DNA of 64,000 nt from Lentzea alba (GCF_011067745.1 NZ_JAAMPJ010000002.1:310001-374000), one strand, 5' to 3'. Shown: positions 1 through 8,490, numbered from the stretch's first letter. Program-made: numbers and translations. Notes: generated from the letters alone by a model not told the origin.

Positions 1-103
1 TTCCGGTAAGACTGCACCACGGCCTCCAGCATTGCTCGATTCTAGGACCTAAGTCGCCGCGAGCTCTGCTCCATATGTCCGCGAGTCGGCGGGCTTTGAT
101 CAA

Positions 104-1519
104 CTAACAGCGCTCTCTCAGATCGCGCCCGAAGAACAACCCCTCGATCAGCTCGTTGATCTGGTCCCGCTGCCCGTCGACGCACTTCGCGTAGACCTTG
201 AGCAGAACCTCTACAGAGTGCCCAGCCCGCTCCGCGACCTCGGTAGCCGGGACGCCTCCGTTGAGCCAAAGCGACACGGCCGCGTGCCTCAGGTCGTACG
301 GCCGCCCAGCGAGCGGCGAAGTCACCTGAGCAGGTGCGAGCGCATACTCGCGGGCGTCGCGCCAGACTCGGTAGTAGGTCGAGGACGACACCACGCCATC
401 GTTTGGCGACCAGAACAGTCGGCCATCCGAGCCGACACCGAATCGGTCGATGTGTTCTCGAAGCCGCCGCACGTGGACAGGCGGAATCGGCACGGGCCGC
501 ACGTCTTTCGCGCCACGGTGCTTCAGCCCGCGCTGGTCGTGCACCTCTCCCGAGTCAGTCCACCGCTTCCCCGCCGATGGCCTGGACTCACCGAGCATGA
601 GCAGGCCCCAGCCCTCATCGGGAAGCGTGCAGTCGTCCAGCTTGAGCCCGAGCCCTTCAGCCGGCCGCGCCGCCGCGTAGTAGCAGGTGGCAAAGAACGC
701 TTCGAGGTGCGCGCCCCGATCAGCGTTCCGCCGCCCGACGTACGACACCGCCGTCAGTAGCTCCTCAATCTGCCGAGGATTGGCCACCACGCGCGGGTCC
801 ACCTGCTCCACGAGCTTCGCGACCTTGCGCTTGATCCGGTTCAACGGGTTGTCCGGGATCAACTCCCGCTCGACCGCTAACGCCAGCAGGTTAAACAGCA
901 CAGCCCGCTTCCGCGAGTACACGGTTGCAGCCGCGGACTTGCCATCGAGTTTCGTGGCCAGCGCGTCCAGAACCTCCCGAACGGCCACAGCGTCGGTCAT
1001 GTCATACAGAGGCCGGGAGTACCGAGCCAGCCAGTCCGCGACCTCCTGCTGTTCGCGGTCGAGCTGATCGTCACGAGTCGTCGGCGGCAATAGGTGACGA
1101 GTGAGCACTCCGCGCAGCTCCGTCAACTCCGGCCGGCTAGGCCCGCTCTTCACGAACGCAGCGCACGCAGTCGCCAGCGCATCCACCGTGCTGCTCCGCG
1201 TCTTCGCAGCCGAGTCGGGCCACTTCATATCCACATAGGACTGAGCAAACTCCAAGAACGAGAAGGAGTTCTTCCGCTTCAGCTCCGACAGCGGAAGCCC
1301 AGTCTCCACATCGAACTCTTCACCGAGCCGCGCCGCCTTCATCAGGTCGGAACGCCGGTTGATCGCCTGCGCCTTGTTCGCGAACCATTCCGAGTGGCTC
1401 TTCTTCTCCGTCACCCACCGGACGCCCCACGGCTTCGGCCGCTTCTTGCCCTTGGCCGTCTTCTTCTTCGTCCAGTCGGCGATCTCCCAGAAGGTGACCT
1501 TCAGCGTCGTCTCGCTCAT
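104..1519 (-). CDS. int: Site-specific tyrosine recombinase (AICE integrase)
   Basis: This 471-residue protein catalyses integration and excision between attP and a tRNA gene. The N-terminal third is an arm-binding/SAM-like region. The C-terminal catalytic domain shows the first Arg in a AARPAEGLGL motif (about residue 285), the LRH box in GRPYDLRHAAVSLWL (about 408-422), the later His in AERAGHS and the nucleophile Tyr in LLKVYAKC near residue 440. The start ATG overlaps the excisionase stop (ATGA at 1516-1519), showing coupled translation. It is the last gene before the left end of the element, as usual for AICEs. Confidence 0.95.
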   Translation of the reverse strand: MSETTLKVTFWEIADWTKKKTAKGKKRPKPWGVRWVTEKKSHSEWFANKAQAINRRSDLMKAARLGEEFDVETGLPLSELKRKNSFSFLEFAQSYVDMKWPDSAAKTRSSTVDALATACAAFVKSGPSRPELTELRGVLTRHLLPPTTRDDQLDREQQEVADWLARYSRPLYDMTDAVAVREVLDALATKLDGKSAAATVYSRKRAVLFNLLALAVERELIPDNPLNRIKRKVAKLVEQVDPRVVANPRQIEELLTAVSYVGRRNADRGAHLEAFFATCYYAAARPAEGLGLKLDDCTLPDEGWGLLMLGESRPSAGKRWTDSGEVHDQRGLKHRGAKDVRPVPIPPVHVRRLREHIDRFGVGSDGRLFWSPNDGVVSSSTYYRVWRDAREYALAPAQVTSPLAGRPYDLRHAAVSLWLNGGVPATEVAERAGHSVEVLLKVYAKCVDGQRDQINELIEGLFFGRDLRERC

Positions 1520-1725
1520 GCGGCCCGCCCGTAGAGGTCATCCATCCAGTCCAGGAAGTCCGTGCGCCGACACCGCAGCTCCCCGTTCGGGAGCGGGAAG
1601 CAACGAGGCCCCTTCCCCGTTTGCCGCCACTTGTAGAACGTGTCCCTGGAGACGTCCCCGCCAAGCGCTTCCAGCATCTCCGGAACAGACATCAGTTCAG
1701 CGATCTCACGTGCCTTACCGTTCAT
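1516..1725 (-). CDS. xis: Excisionase / AlpA-like helix-turn-helix protein
   Basis: This 69-residue protein has a winged-helix MerR/AlpA-like fold signature (SVPEMLEALG, then SRDTFYKWRQTGKGPRC and a basic wing ELRCRRTDFLDWM). In AICEs the gene directly upstream of int, overlapping it, encodes Xis, which directs the integrase towards excision. Function is inferred from position, size and the HTH pattern; a general DNA-binding regulator is the alternative. Confidence 0.85.
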   Translation of the reverse strand: MNGKAREIAELMSVPEMLEALGGDVSRDTFYKWRQTGKGPRCFPLPNGELRCRRTDFLDWMDDLYGRAA

Positions 1726-1737
1726 GGTTCCCCCCGT

Positions 1738-3342
1738 TTACGCAGCTAGATGAGTTGCCGAACTTTCTGAAGGTCCGGCAGATGCGAGCAGCGCGGCCGT
1801 GTATTCGGCCTTCCACCTGTGCCGCTCAGCGACGGCACTCAGAAGCAGGTGCGCCCGTGGCGGCACGTTCGGATCACCGGGCTGGAGGTTGTTCCAGACG
1901 ACGCGCTGCGCCTGGTCCTCAGGCTTGATCCCGACGTCCGCGAGCAGTTGCCGAACGAATGCCTTGCGGTCGTGCTTGTGGTCAGCGAGCGACTTCCCAG
2001 ACCACTTGCGCGACACCAGCACCCGCCGACCAGCAACGCCGAGCGTGGTTCGCTTGTGTGCCTTGCCTTTGCACTTCCCAGGCACCGTGGACAGTCGAGC
2101 CCCACGAGGCTGGACGCCGTACAGCAACCACACCGCGCACTGCGGCGAGCAGGGCGTCACAGCCAGCTCCGCGCACAACCGTTCGGCGTGGTCCCCCTGG
2201 CGCGCGGTCTGCGGCTCAAAACACTCGTTGATGCTCTTGGTGAGGTACTTCGTCAGGTAGCCGATGTGACGGCCGGCCTCTTCAGTGCCGCCGAGGATGC
2301 CCTTGGAGTGCACTTGCACCCCGAACCGCGCCACATGAGCCGGACGCTCAACTTCGCTGACGGCGTCTTCCCAGCTAGGCAAGGCCCTCCGCGTCTGCGG
2401 ATCAACGAAGCCCTTGGCCCGGACATCCCACACTGGCAGGTTGTCGCTGCTGTACTTGATCTCGTCATGTTCAGGCCACCAGACCTGGTGATACGTGGCC
2501 TCAGCGACCGCCCGCAACTCCGCTCGCGAGATCGATCCGCGAACCGCCGCGTGCCAGTGCGGAGCAAGCCGACGCTGTGGCTCGACCGTCGAGAAGTACT
2601 GAACTTCCCAGCCAACACAGCGCCGAAGGTTCTGGACGAACCGGTCGAGCAGCGCGGCAAAATGCACCGCATCCCTTGCAGCACGGCGATAGTCGTACGA
2701 CGTCGGATCAACTGGTGTGCCATCGCTACGGACCTTGCCGTAGGTGTCGAGGGTCAGTGTGAGGAACGTCGAGGGCTGGTACTTGCCGCCGAAGACCTTG
2801 CCCACAGTGCGCCTGCTGACCGGCCGTCGAGGCAGGTTGGGCGCGTCCTGCCGCCGCCTGGTCGACCGCTTCCGAGCAGCCTTGAACGGGATCTCCAGAG
2901 GCGGGAGCGAACCGCGGACTCCCAGTTGCCGAAGTTCGGCGTCGACCTCCGCGACCTCTTCCCGAACCTCCTCCGCTCCAACTTCGTCACCCTCATCGAG
3001 GGCCAGGCGGAAGGCCTTGACCAGGTCGGCCCGGTAAGCAGCCAACTCCCGCTGTTCGTCGCTCGGAGCGTCCGGCGTGAAGTCTGGTTCCTCTGCCAGG
3101 TGCCAACCCTCACGGCACTGCGCCATCCGCAGACGCCGGTTCTTCTCAGCACAGGTAGGACACACACTCGCGACCGTCGAGCCGCACGGTACAGGCACGA
3201 TGTCCACGCGTCCGGTGTCGAGGTCGATCCGCTCCTTGGCCAACGGCCGAACACACACGCCGTGTTCTTCAGCGACAGCCCGAGCCACGTCGAGCGCGGC
3301 CGGCTGCTTCATCCGCTCCGAACGAGTGAGGTACTCAGTCAC
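1738..3342 (-). CDS. repSA: RepSA-type rolling-circle replication initiator
   Basis: This 534-residue protein nicks the element's double-strand origin to start rolling-circle replication after excision. The rolling-circle motifs are visible: motif 1 FLTLTLDTYG (about 201-210), motif 2 PHWHAAVRG with the metal-binding HxH (about 270), and motif 3 HIGYLTKYLTKS with the candidate nicking Tyr residues (about 373-384). A CxxC pair (SVCPTCAEKN) near residue 60 may bind zinc. The GTG start overlaps the stop of the upstream tra gene (GTGA at 3339-3342), so replication and transfer genes are co-expressed. Confidence 0.92.
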   Translation of the reverse strand: MTEYLTRSERMKQPAALDVARAVAEEHGVCVRPLAKERIDLDTGRVDIVPVPCGSTVASVCPTCAEKNRRLRMAQCREGWHLAEEPDFTPDAPSDEQRELAAYRADLVKAFRLALDEGDEVGAEEVREEVAEVDAELRQLGVRGSLPPLEIPFKAARKRSTRRRQDAPNLPRRPVSRRTVGKVFGGKYQPSTFLTLTLDTYGKVRSDGTPVDPTSYDYRRAARDAVHFAALLDRFVQNLRRCVGWEVQYFSTVEPQRRLAPHWHAAVRGSISRAELRAVAEATYHQVWWPEHDEIKYSSDNLPVWDVRAKGFVDPQTRRALPSWEDAVSEVERPAHVARFGVQVHSKGILGGTEEAGRHIGYLTKYLTKSINECFEPQTARQGDHAERLCAELAVTPCSPQCAVWLLYGVQPRGARLSTVPGKCKGKAHKRTTLGVAGRRVLVSRKWSGKSLADHKHDRKAFVRQLLADVGIKPEDQAQRVVWNNLQPGDPNVPPRAHLLLSAVAERHRWKAEYTAALLASAGPSESSATHLAA

Positions 3343-4325
3343 GCCGCCTCACGCCCCTCAGTCAGCTCGGGGAACTCGTGGACCGTGGCCGGAGCGAGGT
3401 AGACGCCCAGCTCGACCAGGTCCGCATCCGTGACGTTGAAAGCCCGCGCACGCTCCGGTTCGCGCTGCCCGTCCTCCTTGCCCCACGCGACACCGGGCGT
3501 GTTCTCGCTGATCTCGTGGGCAGCCGCACCGCGTTGCCGGACGCCGTCACCCAGGACCATGTCCACCTGCACCGGCTCATCGAGACGCAGTGCCACGCGG
3601 GTGGTGAACAGGTGCCGGAAGCTCACGATCTCCTTGCGCGGGTCCTGGACCAGACCCACAACGGCATAGCCAGGTGCGCGCCCCTGCGAGGTGATCGTCT
3701 GGATAGCCCGCGTCGCACGCTCACGCAGGTTCCGGTCCGACTGGTAAGCGATCAGGTCCGCCAGCTCATCAACGATCAGGACCGTGAACGGCTCACCCGT
3801 ATTGCGCGCCCAGAGGCGCCGAATGCCCCGGTAGCGAGTGGCGCGCTCTTTGACCTCTGCCGCGATTTCTTCAAGCAGGGCAACAGCTTCAGGGCCATTG
3901 TCGTAGACGACCTTCTCGAACGCGTCCGGACACTGCCCTAACTCCATGCCGCCCTTGGGATCGATGCCGACGAGGCGGACCATTCCTGCTTTGATGGCCG
4001 GGGCGAGCTGCCACACGATCGACCACAGCACCGAGCCTTTGCCCGCGCCGGGAACGCCGACAACGAGGACCTGAGAGCCGAGCAGCTTGAGCCGCCAGGA
4101 CTTACCGGTCTCGGTCTGGCCGACGACCACGCGTTTGAGATCGACCTCTCCGGCATCGGCGAGTTGCGGCACAGCAACCGGTCGGGCCAGCGGGTCAGCG
4201 TGGATGAAGTCGAGCTCAAGCAATCGAGGCTTCAGCACCCGCACTCGGCACGACCGAGCGTTGAACGAGTGCGCCAGGTTGTCTCGACGTGCTTCCCACT
4301 GCTCCGGCGACTGCGCAGGAATCAT
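3339..4325 (-). CDS. traSA: FtsK/SpoIIIE-type DNA translocase (TraSA/TraB-like)
   Basis: A hexameric ATPase of this family pumps double-stranded DNA between mycelial cells during AICE conjugation. Visible motifs are Walker A VVGVPGAGKGSVLW and Walker B FTVLIVDELADLI, followed by a typical FtsK core (TITSQGRAPGYAVVGLVQDPRKE). The chosen ATG at 4325 overlaps the upstream stop (ATGA) behind a GGGTGGG Shine-Dalgarno-like stretch; an upstream ATG at 4349 would force a 28-base overlap. No membrane segment is seen in the protein itself, so the membrane protein encoded next to it may supply anchoring. Confidence 0.9.
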   Translation of the reverse strand: MIPAQSPEQWEARRDNLAHSFNARSCRVRVLKPRLLELDFIHADPLARPVAVPQLADAGEVDLKRVVVGQTETGKSWRLKLLGSQVLVVGVPGAGKGSVLWSIVWQLAPAIKAGMVRLVGIDPKGGMELGQCPDAFEKVVYDNGPEAVALLEEIAAEVKERATRYRGIRRLWARNTGEPFTVLIVDELADLIAYQSDRNLRERATRAIQTITSQGRAPGYAVVGLVQDPRKEIVSFRHLFTTRVALRLDEPVQVDMVLGDGVRQRGAAAHEISENTPGVAWGKEDGQREPERARAFNVTDADLVELGVYLAPATVHEFPELTEGREAA

Positions 4326-4801
4326 CCCACCCGGACTTTGTCCCGCCAACCCTCAGATCGGACGCGGCGCAGCTTCGGGAGGTACTCCTTCCCGCGGACT
4401 TCTTTGGTCATCTCAGCGAGGCGCATCACGGTGCGCCACTGCGGCACGTACACGCTGAGCCGCCGCCACTCTGTGAGCACGCGATACCAGCCGTGCCGCA
4501 AGAACGAGTCCCGATCGAGGCCGTACCAGACGGTCAGGGCGCACACGAGTGACAGCAGCGCCAGCACCAGCGGGGAGAGCCCGAACTGCCGATAGGCGAC
4601 GTCCCCACCGAGGCCGGCCGTGACGGCGATCGGGTATCGAACGGTCAGCATGACGAACTTCGCGGCCAGACGAAGCGCCAGCCACAGCAGTGCGAATGGT
4701 GCGAGCACGAGCTTGACCCAGCCGGGAAGCCATACCCACCAAGGGACCTGCGGACGCGCGCCCTCGAACGGCGCGGGATCAACCCACCGGTTGCCCTTCA
4801 T
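4322..4801 (-). CDS. Membrane protein of AICE transfer region (Spd-like)
   Basis: This 159-residue protein has two to three hydrophobic stretches: WWVWLPGWVKLVLAPFALLW, an alanine-rich AKFVMLTVRYPIAVTAGLGG region and LSPLVLALLSLVCALTVWYG. A charged C-terminal tail follows (KEYLPKLRRVRSEGWRDKVR). It is coupled by ATGA overlaps to genes on both sides, directly before the translocase. Spread (Spd) proteins of Streptomyces elements are small membrane proteins in this position and are thought to help intramycelial spread. The assignment rests on position and topology only. Confidence 0.7.
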   Translation of the reverse strand: MKGNRWVDPAPFEGARPQVPWWVWLPGWVKLVLAPFALLWLALRLAAKFVMLTVRYPIAVTAGLGGDVAYRQFGLSPLVLALLSLVCALTVWYGLDRDSFLRHGWYRVLTEWRRLSVYVPQWRTVMRLAEMTKEVRGKEYLPKLRRVRSEGWRDKVRVG

Positions 4802-5082
4802 CGCGCACCCACCGAGCACGCGATGCACTGAAAGACGGAACCCACGCTCGGGATCCGACCAACGGGCACGAAGGACCCCGCGCTGTTCGAGCACTGCGCC
4901 TTACACGTCAGGCACTCGAAGCCCTCGGCCTGTGCAGCGGTGAGTTCCAACGTTTCCAGGCCGCCGTCATCAAGCAAAACGACGTAGCTGGAAACGGTCT
5001 GCATGCTGGAGATCATTCGATCCCACAGCCTTTGCTTTGTGGCCCTGTCTAGCGCACGGATGCGCTCAGGCTCTACGCTCAT
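4798..5082 (-). CDS. Small putative zinc-binding AICE protein
   Basis: This 94-residue protein has an acidic/hydrophobic N-terminal half and a cysteine-rich C-terminal half (CLTCKAQC, then CIAC), which could form a zinc ribbon. It is the first gene of the tra-rep-xis-int unit and overlaps the membrane-protein start (ATGA). Function is unknown; position suggests a role in transfer or its control. Confidence 0.65.
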   Translation of the reverse strand: MSVEPERIRALDRATKQRLWDRMISSMQTVSSYVVLLDDGGLETLELTAAQAEGFECLTCKAQCSNSAGSFVPVGRIPSVGSVFQCIACSVGAR

Positions 5083-5112
5083 CTTTGTTCACTCCCACGT
5101 TGGGTGAGCAAT

Positions 5113-5151
5113 GCAGGAGCGGCAAGGTTGGTAGCCGGTTTCCGCTCCTGC
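5113..5151 (-). terminator. Hairpin between the two leftward AICE units
   Basis: Perfect 10-bp arms at 5113-5122 and 5142-5151 flank a 19-base loop. It sits between the leftward small-gene operon (5240-6397) and the rep/tra/int unit, so it can end the first or attenuate readthrough into the second. No clear T-run follows on the minus strand. Confidence 0.5.
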
Positions 5152-5239
5152 GTCTCAGGTTCTCTTTGCGCCGCAACAAGACGTGCGGCATCGCCGCATG
5201 ACCCAGCACGGTCACACGCTCTGTCCAAACAGGACTTAA

Positions 5240-5491
5240 CTAGCTCTTGCGGAGCTTGATCGCCTCGCCCTTCTCACGCTCACGGTTGGCCCAGTAGATG
5301 GCCTCGTGGTGGTGACTGCGATCGGTCTCCGCGACGCGCGCATAGATGGCAGCCGAGCGCAGGTAGTAGTCCTTCAGCACCTCAGGCTTGGACTTGGGAT
5401 TGGGCAGGAGCTTGCTCAGCACGTCATGCGCCTCGCTCAGCGTCTTGACCTGTTCCGCCCGACTCCAGGTCATGACCTCAACCGCGGACAT
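5240..5491 (-). CDS. AMED_5909-family small AICE protein
   Basis: This 83-residue protein starts MSAVEVMTWSRAEQ and continues with an alpha-helical region (TLSEAHDVLSKLLPNP), then RSAAIYARVAETDRSHHHEAIYWANRERE. I recognise this as the small family called AMED_5909, common in Pseudonocardiales integrative elements; no function is known. A GGAGGGA Shine-Dalgarno lies just before the ATG. It overlaps the preceding gene by 14 bases. Confidence 0.75.
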   Translation of the reverse strand: MSAVEVMTWSRAEQVKTLSEAHDVLSKLLPNPKSKPEVLKDYYLRSAAIYARVAETDRSHHHEAIYWANREREKGEAIKLRKS

Positions 5492-5738
5492 CGGGGTCTC
5501 CCTCCGCGAGCGCGTGACGCCCTTCCTGGTTGCCGAGGTAGTCGGCCAGCTTCGCCGCCTCGCGCGACAGCTCCCGGCAGAACCGCATCAGCACGTCCGC
5601 GCCACCTGGGAAGGGCGGAAGCTGGACCGCGATGTTGACCGGGTCGAAGAAGATCGCCAGGGCGGGGACCTCTGGCGTCACGTGGACCATGGCCGCAGCG
5701 GCGTCGAAGCCGGGCGTGCAGGTGGCGTTGAACCCCAT
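5478..5738 (-). CDS. Small AICE protein, unknown function
   Basis: This acidic protein of about 86 residues is encoded inside the leftward operon. The ATG at 5738 overlaps the upstream stop (TGATG); a GTG one codon earlier is possible. No motif is recognised. The sequence is rich in small hydrophobic residues and ends with a charged tail (EGRHALAEGDPDVRG). Tight overlaps on both sides support it being real. Confidence 0.65.
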   Translation of the reverse strand: MGFNATCTPGFDAAAAMVHVTPEVPALAIFFDPVNIAVQLPPFPGGADVLMRFCRELSREAAKLADYLGNQEGRHALAEGDPDVRG

Positions 5739-5938
5739 CACTGACCACCTCGCGCAGCGTCGAGAGCGGCCTGACCTTCCGCGACCGCTTCGGCGAGCCG
5801 GGGAAGTGCTTCAGCGTCAACGACCAGCACCGCCGGGAAGGCGTTGCCCAGCCGGAACTCAACCCGTCCAGCGAAGACGAGCGGTTCCACCCGAATCGGC
5901 AGGTTCGCCGTCAGGTGCAGGCGCATCAAGTCGGCCAC
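5738..5938 (-). CDS. Small AICE protein, unknown function
   Basis: This 66-residue protein has an alternating hydrophobic pattern (LHLTANLPIRVEPLVFAGRVEFRLG in outline) suggesting a small beta-rich fold, followed by an alanine-rich helix. Its stop overlaps the next start, and it lies 3 bases after the pra-like gene. No family recognised. Confidence 0.65.
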   Translation of the reverse strand: MADLMRLHLTANLPIRVEPLVFAGRVEFRLGNAFPAVLVVDAEALPRLAEAVAEGQAALDAARGGQ

Positions 5939-5941
5939 GGA

Positions 5942-6397
5942 TCACGCTGCCTTAGATGCAGGCTTGGCCGCGGCGGCCGCCTTCATGCCGGTGGCGCGCA
6001 GGCTGTACCCGAGCTTGGCCCGGCAGCGGTGACGCTCACCGACATGGCCGCCACGGCAGCCCTTGTCGTCGATCCACGGCGTGACCGTAAGCCCCTCGAA
6101 CACGGCCGGGCGGATGTCCGTACCGGGGATCGCCTCGGGCGGCACCGGCCGGTGAGGCGCCGAGATCTTGACCGTGACCGCCGCGTCCGTCTTGCGCTCG
6201 GCCGCCTGGTCGATCACCAGGACAGACCACACAAGGAGTCCGTTCTCCTTGTCGACCTCCTGCTCGACGGGCAGGCCCTTGGCGCGGTCCTCCGCTGACT
6301 GGAACTTGAGCACCGGCTCGACGCCCATCACGAGCGCACCCCGCGGGAACACGAAGTCATGACCCGCCGGGAACCTGCTCCCACCTGTGATCGCCAT
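5942..6397 (-). CDS. pra: Pra-like activator of replication, integration and excision
   Basis: This 151-residue protein matches the layout of pSAM2 Pra as I know it: a short N-terminus ending FVFPRGALVMG, the central KENGLLVWSVLVIDQ segment, VTVKISAPHRPVPPEAIPGT, and FEGLTVTPWI before a basic tail containing LGYSLRATGM. Pra activates expression of the replication/excision genes in pSAM2. The ATG at 6397 is preceded by AGGAG with good spacing; the open frame extends further upstream without a ribosome site. It heads the leftward operon, opposite a HTH regulator, the expected place for a switch gene. Confidence 0.85.
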   Translation of the reverse strand: MAITGGSRFPAGHDFVFPRGALVMGVEPVLKFQSAEDRAKGLPVEQEVDKENGLLVWSVLVIDQAAERKTDAAVTVKISAPHRPVPPEAIPGTDIRPAVFEGLTVTPWIDDKGCRGGHVGERHRCRAKLGYSLRATGMKAAAAAKPASKAA

Positions 6398-6475
6398 CGT
6401 CGTTCTCCTGTCGTTTGTGCCGGTCGGGGCCGTTCCCCGACATCTCGACACCTACGACTTTCGACGAATCCGCAG

Positions 6476-6533
6476 GACGTCAACACCACACAACAGGACA
6501 ACTACAGACGTCTCTGTTAGCTTGAAGACGTCC
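6476..6533. promoter_or_regulatory. Three GACGTC sites between divergent regulator genes
   Basis: GACGTC occurs at 6476-6481, 6507-6512 (inside the palindrome AGACGTCT) and 6527-6532, all within the 159-base gap between the pra-like gene and the HTH regulator. Three copies of a palindromic hexamer in about 60 bases fit operators for the adjacent regulator. The regulator's ribosome site (GGAGGG) follows at about 6543-6548. Confidence 0.5.
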
Positions 6534-6556
6534 CTAGTTGTACGGAGGGTGCGGTC

Positions 6557-7300
6557 ATGCCGAACCAACGCTTGCGGGATGCGTTGCTGCGCAACACTTT
6601 GGGCTTCGATGAGGTGGCCAAGGCCACCGGCGTCGACCCGAAGACGGTCGAACGGTGGATCACCCAGGACCGCACGCCGTACCCGCGCCACCGGCACGCC
6701 ATCGCCGCCATGGTCCGCGAGACGGAGACATACCTCTGGCCGGACGCCGTCGCGCCGGAGAAGAAGAAAGAGATCAACGAGTCCGAGGTCGTGCAGGTCT
6801 ACGCACACCGCCACGCCGTACCGCAGGACATCTGGGGACACCTGATCGAGCAGTCGAAGATCAGTATCTCGATCCTGGTTTACGCCGGCATGTTCCTCGT
6901 GGACAACCCCGCGCTGATCAGGACGCTTCGCCAGAAGGCAGAGGACGGCGTCAAGATCCGCCTGTTGCTCGGAGACCCGGCAAGCCGCGAGGTAGCTCGA
7001 CGCAGCGAGGAAGAGGGAATCGGGAAGAGCACGCTCGGCGCGAAGATCCGGAATGCTCTTGCGGTCTACAAGCCGTTGGCAGAGGTGTCCGGCGTAGAGA
7101 TCCGCGTACATGGGACGACTCTCTACAACTCGATCTACCGCTTTGACGACGAGATGCTCGTGAACACGCACGTCCACGGCTTCATGGCAGCTCACGCCCC
7201 GGTCCTGCACCTGCGCCGACTGTCCGGCGGCGACCTGTTCGAGACGTACGCCGAGAGCTTCCAGGGCGTGTGGGACGGCGCAAAGCCACCGAAGTGGTAG
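6557..7300 (+). CDS. HTH regulator with PLD-like C-terminal domain
   Basis: This 247-residue protein has an N-terminal XRE-like helix-turn-helix (LRDALLRNTLGFDEVAKATGVD, then KTVERWITQD; about residues 4-35) and a larger C-terminal domain resembling the phospholipase-D-like fold of DUF5919 regulators (ISISILVYAGMFLVDNP; HGFMAAHAPVLHLRRL near 210-225). A complete HKD motif is not evident, so this domain probably senses a ligand. It is divergent from the leftward AICE operon and followed after 10 bases by a NUDIX gene. It is a strong candidate for the element's maintenance/transfer switch. Confidence 0.8.
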   Translation: MPNQRLRDALLRNTLGFDEVAKATGVDPKTVERWITQDRTPYPRHRHAIAAMVRETETYLWPDAVAPEKKKEINESEVVQVYAHRHAVPQDIWGHLIEQSKISISILVYAGMFLVDNPALIRTLRQKAEDGVKIRLLLGDPASREVARRSEEEGIGKSTLGAKIRNALAVYKPLAEVSGVEIRVHGTTLYNSIYRFDDEMLVNTHVHGFMAAHAPVLHLRRLSGGDLFETYAESFQGVWDGAKPPKW

Positions 7301-7310
7301 GCAAGTAGGT

Positions 7311-7784
7311 ATGGCTCGCACCGATCACTACAACGATCCCAACGCCCCCAAAGCGACCAACATCGTGGTGGCGGTGACCGCGTTCGTGCAGGACGAGCAC
7401 GGCCGGCTGTTGATGATCCGACGCACCGACAACGACCTATACTCAATCCCCGGCGGAGCACAGGACGTCGGCGAGACCATAGGCCACACCGTCATCCGCG
7501 AGGTCAAGGAAGAGACCGGGATCGACGTCGAGCCCGTCGACATCATCGGCGTCTACTCCGACCCCACACACGTCATCGCGTACACGGACGGCGAGGTACG
7601 GCAGCAGTTCTCCATCTGCTTCCGAGCGCGGCTGATCGGCGGCGAGCTGCGCACGAGCAACGAGTCCAGCGAAGTTCATTGGGTAAGCCGCGGAGACCTC
7701 GACGCGCTCAACATCCACCCGTCCATCCGACTTCGGATCGAGCACGGGTTCCAGGAGCGCACGACGCCCTACTTCGCGGTGTAG
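7311..7784 (+). CDS. NUDIX hydrolase
   Basis: This 157-residue protein carries a complete Nudix box: GGAQDVGETIGHTVIREV followed by KEETGIDV (about residues 49-74). These enzymes cleave nucleoside diphosphates linked to another moiety; the substrate cannot be told. It is co-oriented with, and 10 bases after, the HTH/PLD regulator, and its end overlaps the end of the convergent HD-domain gene by 16 bases. The regulator-NUDIX-HD neighbourhood recurs in AICEs as I remember them, but its role is unclear. Confidence 0.88.
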   Translation: MARTDHYNDPNAPKATNIVVAVTAFVQDEHGRLLMIRRTDNDLYSIPGGAQDVGETIGHTVIREVKEETGIDVEPVDIIGVYSDPTHVIAYTDGEVRQQFSICFRARLIGGELRTSNESSEVHWVSRGDLDALNIHPSIRLRIEHGFQERTTPYFAV

Positions 7785-8374
7785 TCGACTCCCGCCACGC
7801 GTAGCCATTTCTCGGTGCGTTCGACCGCGCCGACCAATTCAGGCTTGGCCTGCCGGATGAAGAAGGTGACCAGGTCTTCCGGGCCGTAGCGCTTCTGGAT
7901 CTCCTCGATCCGGTCGTGCACGCTCGTGGGTTCACCTTCAGGCGTGGTCGTCATGTCGGCCCACCAGAGGGCATCACGCAGAGGCGTGCTCTCGTCCGTC
8001 CAGCGTGCGAGTTCGGCCGACACCCCTCGAAGCTCAGCCTCTCGGTACGCGCACGAGTGATGGGCCACAAGCGCGCACAGCCGCTCAGGAAATTTGAGGT
8101 CTTCCAAATAGGCGGCACCATCGAGCGGATGGAACCGACACTTCGCAAGCCTTGGAGCATATCCGACGTCATGAAGGATGGAGGCCGCCACAAGGAGATT
8201 TCCGTCCTCTACAGAAAACGTAGATGCGGCCAACTTGGCCCTGTCTGCCACCCCTTGAACATGAAGCCAACGAGTCGGCAGTTCAGCAGCAAGTTCCTGC
8301 TCCGCGAGTAGCATCGCCCGCTCAACGAGGTCCACCCTTGCCAACCTAGCCGATGACTGCCCGGCGGTCACCAT
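7769..8374 (-). CDS. HD-domain phosphohydrolase
   Basis: This 201-residue protein has HD-superfamily motifs: an early His (WLHVQGVADRA), the HD pair in SILHDVGYAP (about 67-76), HHS (VAHHSCAYRE) and a late Asp (WWADMTTTPEG). Members hydrolyse phosphate esters or nucleotides. The start is ATG 8374 or GTG 8371; the latter gives a GTGA overlap with a small upstream frame. It may act with the NUDIX enzyme on a nucleotide substrate; this is inference. Confidence 0.82.
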   Translation of the reverse strand: MVTAGQSSARLARVDLVERAMLLAEQELAAELPTRWLHVQGVADRAKLAASTFSVEDGNLLVAASILHDVGYAPRLAKCRFHPLDGAAYLEDLKFPERLCALVAHHSCAYREAELRGVSAELARWTDESTPLRDALWWADMTTTPEGEPTSVHDRIEEIQKRYGPEDLVTFFIRQAKPELVGAVERTEKWLRVAGVDYTAK

Positions 8375-8490
8375 GCAACAACCTGAACATCACGTTTATC
8401 CTGCCAAAGGCACCATGGATCCTCGAATTCTTCACGAACGAGTGGGTTCAGGTCATCGCCAAGGCGGCTCGGTGTTCGAGTTGCCACCAT
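8368..8490 (-). CDS. Possible 40-residue coupled small ORF
   Basis: This short open frame begins ATG GTG GCA and encodes MVATRTPSRLGDDLNPLVRE followed by EFEDPWCLWQDKRD and VQVVAW, then a TGA that overlaps the start of the HD-domain gene. The overlap and the W/D-rich, non-random composition suggest a real gene or the preserved C-terminus of one. No good ribosome site is seen before it. It could be the tail of a lost regulator. Confidence 0.35.
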   Translation of the reverse strand: MVATRTPSRLGDDLNPLVREEFEDPWCLWQDKRDVQVVAW

